Shown here piece by piece: positions 9,910 to 18,478 of a DNA stretch of 64,000 nt. Source of the DNA: Gammaproteobacteria bacterium (GTDB lineage Bacteria > Pseudomonadota > Gammaproteobacteria > Competibacterales > Competibacteraceae); contig JADLEK010000036.1 of NCBI GenBank assembly GCA_020846135.1, forward strand, positions 27,376 through 91,375, read 5' to 3'. The notes below the pieces were generated by a model, which saw nothing but the letters and a program-made list of their open reading frames with translations, made no database searches and had not been told where the DNA came from. Within the stretch, counting starts at the first letter, position 1. Every line of letters starts with the position of its first letter. Made by a program: the position numbers and the translations under genes.

Positions 9910-12900
9910 TCAGTTTACTCTGGAAGATAACAGTAAATCACGCCGGTTCTTCCATAGCCGGCGGGCCAGTTCAAAGGTATCCACAGTTGAGATATTCGAT
10001 CCCAACTCATTCAAGGCGTCTTTAAGAATTCCAAACGGTTGATCAACATCCCATAGTGGGTGAACGATGAGTACCCAGGAATGGCGTGGGGATAGCCGAA
10101 AAGCTGACAATCCCGAATCCAAGACGCGGCTTTCTGATTCATCACCCAAGTGCGCCATAGCGACGGCATAGTGATTGGCAAGCAACAACCAATCAGTCAG
10201 TGCTGGACTAGCGTTGAATCGGCCATCAAGGCCACAAACAAAGGTTGCATCCAGACATTGATGGAGAAAGGTCAAACCGAGTCGCCAATCCAACAGACCA
10301 TGCCAAGCACGATTGCCGTATCGCTGCAAGCAGCGATAACAGGCTTGATCGCAGCTTGCAGCATGATCAGCCAATAGAAAATCAGCAAGTGGATAACAGT
10401 CGTGGTCATAAACAATGGAGTGAATAATCCCGACAATGAGTGGTTGTCCGATTGAATTTGATTGCGCTAATCGTTCGCAGAATCCAGCGCCGTTCACCAG
10501 TTGATCTGCAATTTGTAGCATGGGAACTTCATCGCCTTGCGGATTGCGAGTACGACGTGGTTCCAGAACATCGAGTTCTTCCGGGTCAATGTCGAGTTCC
10601 AGCGCCGCACGCTGGGCTAATAGAAAAGCTGCAGAAATAGCGGCCGCCCGAACGGAAAGAATCCCATTTTTACCCACATGATGAATCCGTGATCCCAAGG
10701 GACGATGCACCGGGGCAACAAATAGCGAATCCGTAGTCTTGCGTGCTGCCAACCAGAATGATCCAGTTGGAGGCGAGATCTCAACCCGCTTGCCTAAATA
10801 AGCAAAACGAGGATCATCAGCGACATACTGGTTAAGTAAATAAACCTGATTTGGCCGATGACGATCCCGATTGGGCAAAGAGCAAGGAATTCGCCGTTCA
10901 CTGACCTGAAATCCCCTAAAAGCTCCCTCTTGGTCTAATACGCCTCGATTCAACTGGAAAATCTGGGAACGAGGTTTGAGATGAAAAGCAAGATTACTAT
11001 CGCTGATCGCGGCCAATACGACTTCACAACCTTCTGCAGCAACGGTGCGATGACGACCGGACAGCAGTTCGTCTTCGCCCACCGAATTTGGTTTGAAATC
11101 CGTGCGAAATGCACTGGGGGTGCGGCATTCGTGAATGGCGAGCATGGGTATTTCATGGCGACAGGCTTGACATTCAGAATCTTGCGTCGCTTGCGTCATC
11201 ACGCGCCAAGCCCCACAATAGTCGCATTCCGCCATGTAGAAAGTATCTGAGAACGGCTCAGGGTCTTGCGGTTTGGAGTCGTGGGGTTTGATTTCCCGAT
11301 TATTGGGAATGCGGTAAATATCCGGTAGGGAGCCGGTAAAACCGACGCAAAGATGTCGGCGTTTATCGCGCACCAGAGTTGCGCCAGGGGCAAATTCGTA
11401 AATCGCCAGTTCGATGTCCCGATCCAGCGTGTCCCACGTCCATCCAGGTTGTTCGCCTAATTTTCGTAGTGATCCCAAGTAAAGGTTACGCACTCGAGTA
11501 GGCATTCCGTACATCGGTAATAAGCCCGCTTCAGCGAGCAGATGCGCCAATCCATGTTCAGACAACAGGGAGCGATCAATGCCTTGCATGTCCTGCAACA
11601 ATGAGTCAATCGAAAGATCGCTGATTAGTTTTTGAACCGATATATCTGAATCAGCACCCAGATTAACGGCGATCGCGTCCCGATAGACAATCCGGGCCTG
11701 AAGCGCTTGCCGTAAGCGATTTTTCCAGACGTCATCCTGAAAATAGGTGGTGGATAGTAGAAATTCGCCGTGAATATCTGGCGGATTAATATCGTCGCCC
11801 GGATAGGATTCTCCACGGCTTTGACATTCAGTTCGCAAATCCGCAAATGCCGCACAAAGCCACGCCTTGCGTAAAAACCGCTGGGCAATAGTGTCCTGGT
11901 TTTTGGTCAAAAATGGCGGTGGTGGTGCATCGCCGGTAATCCGTTCGGGATGACGGAAATAATGCAGGTCGTGACTTCGACCCCGGCAGACGGTGAGTAC
12001 GGCGGAATAAGCTTGCCGCCGCCGACCCGCGCGACCGACCCGTTGCTGATAATTGAAACGCTGGGGCGGCATATTGCCTTGATAAACTGCTTGCAGTGGA
12101 CCAATATCGATGCCTACTTCCATGGTCGTGGTGACTGACAACATATCGACCAACCGGGCGCGGCGATACAGCGCATCGTTGCTCTGTTCCGAAAGCACGA
12201 TGCCCCGGAACAATCGCAAGCGTTCAGCGCCATCGTGGGTTTGGCCGGTCAATTCCTCGCAACGCAACCGGAACGGTTCATGCTCATCATGTCGTTCAAT
12301 TCGTTTGGCAAAGTGGTGGCTTTGACGTAATTCGGCGGCAGAGCTATTGGCGATTTTGGGCAGGGATTTATAACAGCGAGTGCAATAACCAGCCCCATAA
12401 TGCAGATGAACACGCCCACAACCTTCGCAACGCCAGGCACCAGCGTTTAGATCAACCAAGCGGAGACGGACGTTGGGAATCGAAATCAAACCATTGGCAT
12501 GACCTGTTGCTTTGAAGGCTTGAAGAACTTCGTTGAGACGTTGATTCAATTCGTTTTGTGGCCACACCTTTTGGGCAAATTGATAAACTCGATGGCTTTT
12601 AGAAATGTCCTTGGCTTCATTCCACGGTTTTTTGTCATTATTGGGATCAGCCCAACGATCATAGTCATGATAAAGACGATAGCCGTCGCTGAATACCCGC
12701 AGAAATGCGTCGAGAATACCCATCCGCCCATTCCAACCTGGTGTGCCGGCCAAGCAGGGATAAGCGAGTCCGGTTTCTTCCAGTGAAAAATAAGTTCGGC
12801 TGAAAATAGTTTGCACCAGAGAAATGAGGATATTGGTAATAACCTCAGTACGCGCTTCATTCAGATCTTTTTGCTCGTCGCCGCTCGAATCGCGCCAATC

Positions 12901-15900
12901 GATGATGCCATTGATTTCATCGAACAAGTTGTACCATGAGAAACCCTTGATTTCAGCGACACCGGCTGGATCTGAAGGGTGTAAGCCGATCCGCACAAAC
13001 TCCCGGATTAATTGTGGCAGGACCATGCGGTTTTCAGCCCGCCCCATATAGTTCGGTTCGGAAGGATCGCCGACCAGATCACGAATGGCAATGGAGTCAT
13101 CGCCTGATGAGCCAGCAATTTTCAGGCGTTGATTGATGATATTCAATTCGTTTTCGAGGTTATCGTCAGAAACATCCGCTAATGCGTAAATCGCTCTTTT
13201 CCGCGCCATAAGCGCTGCCCGATCGATACGCGGTATTGCCCGTAATGCCTTAATCAGCAATTCGCGTCGGGTGTCATCATGGTGGCGGCTTTCAATATCC
13301 AGAGCAGCACGGGCGGCATCCTGGCGACTGTCAGAAAAAGCGACGATTTTTGGATCGGCGCGATCAAGACGGAGCAGGTCAAAGAGTTCGGTAGCTAATA
13401 ACTGACTGGTTTTGGCAAAACCGGTGCGGAAACTGCGAATAGGCGAAAGTAAAAAATCCCGCCGGCGTTTGGAATAGTCGGTATTGCAAGCCGGACACGC
13501 ATAAGGAACAGCAGTGCCATTAGCGGCATTCGTGCGTTTATGGCGATCTTCAACCCCAGTAGCGCGTATGTAGAGATAACCAGAAAGCCAACCATCCAGG
13601 TTTGCCCTGGCTTTCGCATTGATTCCCACTTTACTCAATTGAATGAGTGCATGGGTCGGATTCAACCAGGCCGGACGCCAATCATCAGGTTCCACTTTGA
13701 ACGGAGTTGGTGTTTCTGTTCTGGTCGGTATCCAGAATAAGGCATATCGGTCGTGAGACAGGTTCTCAAACATCTGCAAAGTTGCAGTGTCGGGTAATCC
13801 CTCCAGTTCCGGGTCTGCCGGTGATAATTCAATACCTTTTTCAATATCATCGCCGCTGCGCATTCCACCAAAAAACAGTTCGCCACAGCACTCACAACGA
13901 AGCAATTCCAGTAGCCGTCGCGGTTGACCCGTACTGGCGTCATGGCTCTGTCCTGGTTCAATATGCAGGGGACCGGCGTAACGGCGGCGATCAATCGCAA
14001 TCTCTGCTGAATGTTCCTGGGGAATGAGCGGCGCGAATAATCCTTCCAGGCCACGAAAGAACAGGTGCAGTCGGAAAGTTGGTAAATCCGCCGCTGATTG
14101 GAGCCATGACCATGGCAATCCGTCAGTCATGCCTCGAATAATCAGCAATCCACGCAGCGCCAGTAGGGCAGTGTCATTGGGTTGACTAAACAGCCGCTTG
14201 GCCAGCACCGTCAATGGTGTTGCCCGCACCCGGCCATCGGTTTCTGACCAACAAGCGTCAGCTAACCGCCAGGCGGCTTCAGTGACGGCTTCATTAACGA
14301 GGACAGGCAACTCAATAGAGCGACTGTCCGGCAGCAAGGCCCGATGGACAGCCCGCCACTCTTCAATCAAGTCGCTGGGGTGGCGATACCGGGCCGGATG
14401 TTCGGGTGAGCCGTCCCAAAATACCTGAAGAGCATGAATAAACGGCGCTGTATCCAGTGGATGATGGTTTTCTGGAGTGAGATGAATGGTTACGCCGGGG
14501 ATAATGGCGTCGCGCCACTGGCTCTTCTCGGTAAACCCGACATGACCGGGTTGTCGGTGTGTACCCATGCGCCCGAACATATCCCACAGATAAGTCAAAC
14601 TGTCCTCACCTTCAGTGCCTTCAGTAGGTAAAGAAGCGCTGGAGGCCAGAATCCGCAGCTTGTGGCGATGTTCATGGGCTTGCAATCCCAATCGCTCAAT
14701 CAGCAGGCGCAGCAAATAGCAAACTTCAGTGCCGGACGAGCCGCGTTGGAGGTGCAATTCATCAAGAATCAGGAAAAAGTAGGCGTCCTCATGCGTAGTC
14801 AACCAGTGCCGGGTTTGATCAAAAATCGGCCCGTCAACTTCACGGGCCAGCATGGCGTTCAACATCGAGATATTGGTGATGAGGATGTCCGGTGGCGTCG
14901 CCTGCATGTCCCACCGTGAGCAAAGTTCGCTTCCGTCAACCGAAGGGAATAGATAACAGATTTCGTCTTCCATGCTGAAATCGGGTTTTTCATCGCGGGA
15001 TTGTTGATCCTGGCGACGGGCCGCTTCTTGAGTCTTCTGGAATTCCGTGAATGCTTTAAAAAGTTCTTCTTGTTTGCGTTTCTGGCGTTCGCGTTCCTTT
15101 TTTTCATTCTGTGGACGGGGGTGTTCGAGAAAGCTGGTAACTGGCGTGGCGCTGGTATAGCGACCGAAGAACAGGCGGTTGCCTTTAAAATGTCGGTTCA
15201 GGGTGTCGCGGGCCTGGTCTGAATCCAGCGCCCGCCGCAAGCGAACCAGTTGATCCTCAACCAAGGCGTTCATTGGATAGAGAATTAAGGCGCGTACTGC
15301 GGCTGGACGTTTTTCACCTTGGCGATGTGGTCGAAACGGTTGCAGGCTTTTCGCATTTTTGAGTGCTGACCAGGATTCGTAAGGTTGCCCGGTTTCATCC
15401 TGCCACCAGCGTCGCCCCAAATAATTCTTGGCTGGCGCTGACCATTGAATGGCTTCTTGCGATAGGCAGGCGAATACTGGCAATAGAAAAGCTTCGGTTT
15501 TACCGGAACCCGTGCCTGACGTTACAACGCCGGGCTGGCCGTTACGAACTCCATGCGCCAGCATTTCGGCCTGATGCGTATAAAGCGGGTATTTAGCCTG
15601 GAAGCGGCAATCTGACTGATATGTAGCAAGTTCACTTTCAAACAGCCCTGATAATGTTAATTCGGCAAAAGCCTGACGCGCCTTGACGGGCATATTGCCA
15701 AGTGGGTCATCAGGGGTATTTAGTTCAGCAAGAGTATGTAGATAATGACTACTCGCTTGATAGCGTGGCACTGGTTCCAGTAAAGGATCGGTGCAGATTG
15801 CATTATTTTTTTCAAGTAAATTCCGACGTTCTTTAGTGATTATCGGGTCGCGGATTCGGAAAGCAGTATCCAGATAATCCAGAAATAGGGTTCTGATGCG

Positions 15901-15927
15901 TAGAAAACCACCGATGGGATCCAACAT
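9910..15927 (-). CDS. DruE-like giant DEAD/DEAH helicase with C-terminal DUF1998-like region
   Basis: The 2005-aa protein is a superfamily 2 helicase. Walker A SGTGSGKT is at residues 137-144 and the DELH box at 389-392. The C-terminal RecA lobe has EVGIDIG and QQRVGRAGRRR (1294-1304). Several Cys pairs suggest zinc sites (CECCGELFFGG, YACPACNTDY, WRCEGCGRVH, CDYCGAW). The C-terminus carries CYRCLQRYGN near residue 1863, as in DUF1998 proteins. DUF1998 helicases include MrfA/YprA (about 750 aa), DISARM DrmA/DrmB (separate proteins) and DruE of Druantia (about 2000 aa, one chain). Size and fusion fit DruE best. The ATG follows AAGGA by 8 nt. It is the last gene of a three-gene unit. An anti-phage role is inferred from family resemblance. 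Confidence 0.8.
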   Translation of the reverse strand: MLDPIGGFLRIRTLFLDYLDTAFRIRDPIITKERRNLLEKNNAICTDPLLEPVPRYQASSHYLHTLAELNTPDDPLGNMPVKARQAFAELTLSGLFESELATYQSDCRFQAKYPLYTHQAEMLAHGVRNGQPGVVTSGTGSGKTEAFLLPVFACLSQEAIQWSAPAKNYLGRRWWQDETGQPYESWSALKNAKSLQPFRPHRQGEKRPAAVRALILYPMNALVEDQLVRLRRALDSDQARDTLNRHFKGNRLFFGRYTSATPVTSFLEHPRPQNEKKERERQKRKQEELFKAFTEFQKTQEAARRQDQQSRDEKPDFSMEDEICYLFPSVDGSELCSRWDMQATPPDILITNISMLNAMLAREVDGPIFDQTRHWLTTHEDAYFFLILDELHLQRGSSGTEVCYLLRLLIERLGLQAHEHRHKLRILASSASLPTEGTEGEDSLTYLWDMFGRMGTHRQPGHVGFTEKSQWRDAIIPGVTIHLTPENHHPLDTAPFIHALQVFWDGSPEHPARYRHPSDLIEEWRAVHRALLPDSRSIELPVLVNEAVTEAAWRLADACWSETDGRVRATPLTVLAKRLFSQPNDTALLALRGLLIIRGMTDGLPWSWLQSAADLPTFRLHLFFRGLEGLFAPLIPQEHSAEIAIDRRRYAGPLHIEPGQSHDASTGQPRRLLELLRCECCGELFFGGMRSGDDIEKGIELSPADPELEGLPDTATLQMFENLSHDRYALFWIPTRTETPTPFKVEPDDWRPAWLNPTHALIQLSKVGINAKARANLDGWLSGYLYIRATGVEDRHKRTNAANGTAVPYACPACNTDYSKRRRDFLLSPIRSFRTGFAKTSQLLATELFDLLRLDRADPKIVAFSDSRQDAARAALDIESRHHDDTRRELLIKALRAIPRIDRAALMARKRAIYALADVSDDNLENELNIINQRLKIAGSSGDDSIAIRDLVGDPSEPNYMGRAENRMVLPQLIREFVRIGLHPSDPAGVAEIKGFSWYNLFDEINGIIDWRDSSGDEQKDLNEARTEVITNILISLVQTIFSRTYFSLEETGLAYPCLAGTPGWNGRMGILDAFLRVFSDGYRLYHDYDRWADPNNDKKPWNEAKDISKSHRVYQFAQKVWPQNELNQRLNEVLQAFKATGHANGLISIPNVRLRLVDLNAGAWRCEGCGRVHLHYGAGYCTRCYKSLPKIANSSAAELRQSHHFAKRIERHDEHEPFRLRCEELTGQTHDGAERLRLFRGIVLSEQSNDALYRRARLVDMLSVTTTMEVGIDIGPLQAVYQGNMPPQRFNYQQRVGRAGRRRQAYSAVLTVCRGRSHDLHYFRHPERITGDAPPPPFLTKNQDTIAQRFLRKAWLCAAFADLRTECQSRGESYPGDDINPPDIHGEFLLSTTYFQDDVWKNRLRQALQARIVYRDAIAVNLGADSDISVQKLISDLSIDSLLQDMQGIDRSLLSEHGLAHLLAEAGLLPMYGMPTRVRNLYLGSLRKLGEQPGWTWDTLDRDIELAIYEFAPGATLVRDKRRHLCVGFTGSLPDIYRIPNNREIKPHDSKPQDPEPFSDTFYMAECDYCGAWRVMTQATQDSECQACRHEIPMLAIHECRTPSAFRTDFKPNSVGEDELLSGRHRTVAAEGCEVVLAAISDSNLAFHLKPRSQIFQLNRGVLDQEGAFRGFQVSERRIPCSLPNRDRHRPNQVYLLNQYVADDPRFAYLGKRVEISPPTGSFWLAARKTTDSLFVAPVHRPLGSRIHHVGKNGILSVRAAAISAAFLLAQRAALELDIDPEELDVLEPRRTRNPQGDEVPMLQIADQLVNGAGFCERLAQSNSIGQPLIVGIIHSIVYDHDCYPLADFLLADHAASCDQACYRCLQRYGNRAWHGLLDWRLGLTFLHQCLDATFVCGLDGRFNASPALTDWLLLANHYAVAMAHLGDESESRVLDSGLSAFRLSPRHSWVLIVHPLWDVDQPFGILKDALNELGSNISTVDTFELARRLWKNRRDLLLSSRVN

Positions 15928-15978
15928 GATGCCATTCCTTGTTTAATGGGGGATAGTTTGTAGCAGACAGCGACGGTT

Positions 15979-18450
15979 TCAGACGGATTTCAGCAAATAT
16001 TGCTGGATAATTTTAAGCGCATCATCCTGAGATTGATCAAGAGCGCATAAGGCAGCAAAAACGCGCAGGGCGGCTTCCTGTTTTGCTTTATCAGGCTGTT
16101 GATCTTTGGGAAGGGAAGTGATGGCATTAGCCATAAAGCTGACATCTTGGTTCTGGGCTTTTGCCCGCCATTCGTTCCATTGCTTGACGGTAATTTCCCC
16201 AGCCAATTTACGCGCGTTTTGGTCTATCCATGCCGGATGAATATCCAGATGTTTTCCTTGAGATTCCGCATTGACTTCAATGAGTTGTCCTTGCATTGCA
16301 CCAGAAATCTGGAAGCCATCAGCAAGACCGCTAATCGTTGCTGTCAGTAATAAATTAGGTGGCCATCCCAATACATCATCAGCCAAGCTTTGCTGCTCCC
16401 ATACATGATGTTGTGTCCATAATTTTTCGAGATGCCGGGATAAGAAAGCATCACCAGGTACGTCCAACAACCCGCGTCCATACCAATCCAGTAGAGTGTC
16501 TAAAAAATACTGACTCGGCGCTCGATCTAAACCGCCTAATACCAGAAAAAATAGTACCTCACGATGGGTGGCCGCATACAGAATAGCGGTATCAAGAATA
16601 CCTGAATTTGATGGGCTATCTGATTGACCGATAGTGAACAGGCGTTCTATGCTGATGATTTCTGGGGATAGTGGTAAATCAAAGCAACGACCAAAAGTCA
16701 AATGATTGGTCAATACATTTAGCGCCCGACGCAATGCATGACCTTTGAAAACTGGGATATGACCCGATAGAGAAATGGCGAGTGTCCAAGCAGCGAGTGA
16801 TTTGTCAAGGTCAACTCTTTCCAGATGACTACAATATTTGGTAATTAGGGCTTCGATATTTTTAAAAAAGGCACCTTTCTTTATTTCAAAGACTGGCATA
16901 TTGCTGGATGACTGTATGGATGAAGTTGATTCTAATAGTCGCTGTTTCTTACCAAAAATAAGTTGTAAAAATGCATCATTTGCTAATGCTTCTGCTAACA
17001 TACTGGTTGGTTCTACTGCAAGTCGGTCAAGACAATTATTTAGGGATTGCTCAAATTTTTCTAATGTCTGATTCATACCAATACGTTGAAATTCAAGACT
17101 TGTCTCGAGCTTAGTAAACTCGTTTTTGGTGTCTAAAATTTTGTCATCTAAACAAATTTTTTCAAGTTTTTTTGATTCAATTTCTGCTTCATTATTAATA
17201 ATAATTTGACCTAAATTTTCGATTTTTTTCTCCATGTTTTCAATTTGGAGTTCTAAATCGGTTTTTTGCTCAAAAATCTGGGAAATTTCTTGCTCAATCT
17301 GCTTTTTTATTATAGCAAGTTCTATCTCAGTTTGTTTTTTAGCTTCAGCATATTCTTGCTCAAGCAGTTCCAGATTTTGGCGGCGAATTTCAGTAAGATC
17401 CTTTGTAAGGTGTACCTCAATATTGGCTTTTTCCTGACATAAATCAGAAAGTTTTTTTTCAGCTTGCGCCACGATATTAGTTTCTTGCACAGCTTCTTTA
17501 TTTATCGTATTAAACATATTTTTGAGGCCATCCATATTCATGATGGTTTTTGCAATAATTTCTATATCACGTTTTTGTGCTAATTTTAGATCTTTAAGTT
17601 CTTTTAGACGATGGCGACAAGCCTTATTTTTATTACGTTCAATGATAATGTCTTTTTCAGGCAAGTTAGAGTAATCGACTTGTTCTAAATACTGATAAAA
17701 ATTTTGCAAATTTAGATCAAATATTTTGAATGATTTATGATCAATTTTTCGCAAAATATCGGTCAATCCACTAAAAAATAAATCATCTGGTTGCCAATTT
17801 CGGTAGTCAATGATCTCACCAAAGTCTTCGTTTGGATCGATGAAAAAACGTCCTCTAAGAATTTTTGGTATTATTCTTAGGTCAGACGGAATACGGTAAA
17901 CTGGTATAGCTTTTAAATACGAATCATCAACTATCATACAAAGACGATTATTATGTTGATTTGTTATAAACTCTAGTGGGCCAAGCCATGAGTAATCATT
18001 AATAGAAACAAAAACTTGAGAGTTACAAAAAGGTTTAGATGGTAAACCTTCTTTTATTAAATCTGACCTTATTTTAGACTCATTTTCCGTCGAATTTGTA
18101 GCTTTCATCTCAAAAAGTTCACATACAGAATGAGCGGATGAGACAACGAATTTTCTATTCTGTTTCGATCCAGCTTTTGTTGTTGAAAGACTAGGACGAA
18201 AATCTTCGTTTTCAGAAATACTGAATTTTAATACTTGGCCTTCTAAAATTTGATCTGGAATATTTGACCACCAAACATCCAGCTTAATTTGAAACATTTC
18301 GTTTAATTCTTTTTGTTCAATATTATGCCAAAACCAGTTACCGTTTTCAATACTCCATTTCATAAGTGGTGTAATTAGAGCTGTGCTATCAGCTTGGTTT
18401 TCACAATGAACTGTCTTAACAATTCCGATATAAGAATTTTCTTCCGACAT
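15979..18450 (-). CDS. Large coiled-coil protein of the DruE-like operon, family unknown
   Basis: The 823-aa protein lies between the other two genes of the unit (28 nt from the upstream gene, 51 nt to the helicase). Residues 1 to ~250 look like a globular beta-rich region. About 290-480 is a long charged coiled coil full of Glu, Lys, Gln, Ile and Leu, including EIELAIIKKQIEQEISQI. The C-terminal ~300 residues are globular and Leu/Ala-rich with no motif I know. There is no Walker motif or nuclease signature. The ATG has AAGGA upstream. Composition changes inside the gene: a sampled line in the coiled-coil part (17221-17280) has 18 G/C in 60, while one near the 3' end (16021-16080) has 32 in 60. 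It could be a DruF/DruG-type partner, which is unverified. Confidence 0.75.
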   Translation of the reverse strand: MSEENSYIGIVKTVHCENQADSTALITPLMKWSIENGNWFWHNIEQKELNEMFQIKLDVWWSNIPDQILEGQVLKFSISENEDFRPSLSTTKAGSKQNRKFVVSSAHSVCELFEMKATNSTENESKIRSDLIKEGLPSKPFCNSQVFVSINDYSWLGPLEFITNQHNNRLCMIVDDSYLKAIPVYRIPSDLRIIPKILRGRFFIDPNEDFGEIIDYRNWQPDDLFFSGLTDILRKIDHKSFKIFDLNLQNFYQYLEQVDYSNLPEKDIIIERNKNKACRHRLKELKDLKLAQKRDIEIIAKTIMNMDGLKNMFNTINKEAVQETNIVAQAEKKLSDLCQEKANIEVHLTKDLTEIRRQNLELLEQEYAEAKKQTEIELAIIKKQIEQEISQIFEQKTDLELQIENMEKKIENLGQIIINNEAEIESKKLEKICLDDKILDTKNEFTKLETSLEFQRIGMNQTLEKFEQSLNNCLDRLAVEPTSMLAEALANDAFLQLIFGKKQRLLESTSSIQSSSNMPVFEIKKGAFFKNIEALITKYCSHLERVDLDKSLAAWTLAISLSGHIPVFKGHALRRALNVLTNHLTFGRCFDLPLSPEIISIERLFTIGQSDSPSNSGILDTAILYAATHREVLFFLVLGGLDRAPSQYFLDTLLDWYGRGLLDVPGDAFLSRHLEKLWTQHHVWEQQSLADDVLGWPPNLLLTATISGLADGFQISGAMQGQLIEVNAESQGKHLDIHPAWIDQNARKLAGEITVKQWNEWRAKAQNQDVSFMANAITSLPKDQQPDKAKQEAALRVFAALCALDQSQDDALKIIQQYLLKSV

Positions 18451-18478
18451 GATATGTTCCTTTAGTTAAGCGCGTTTA

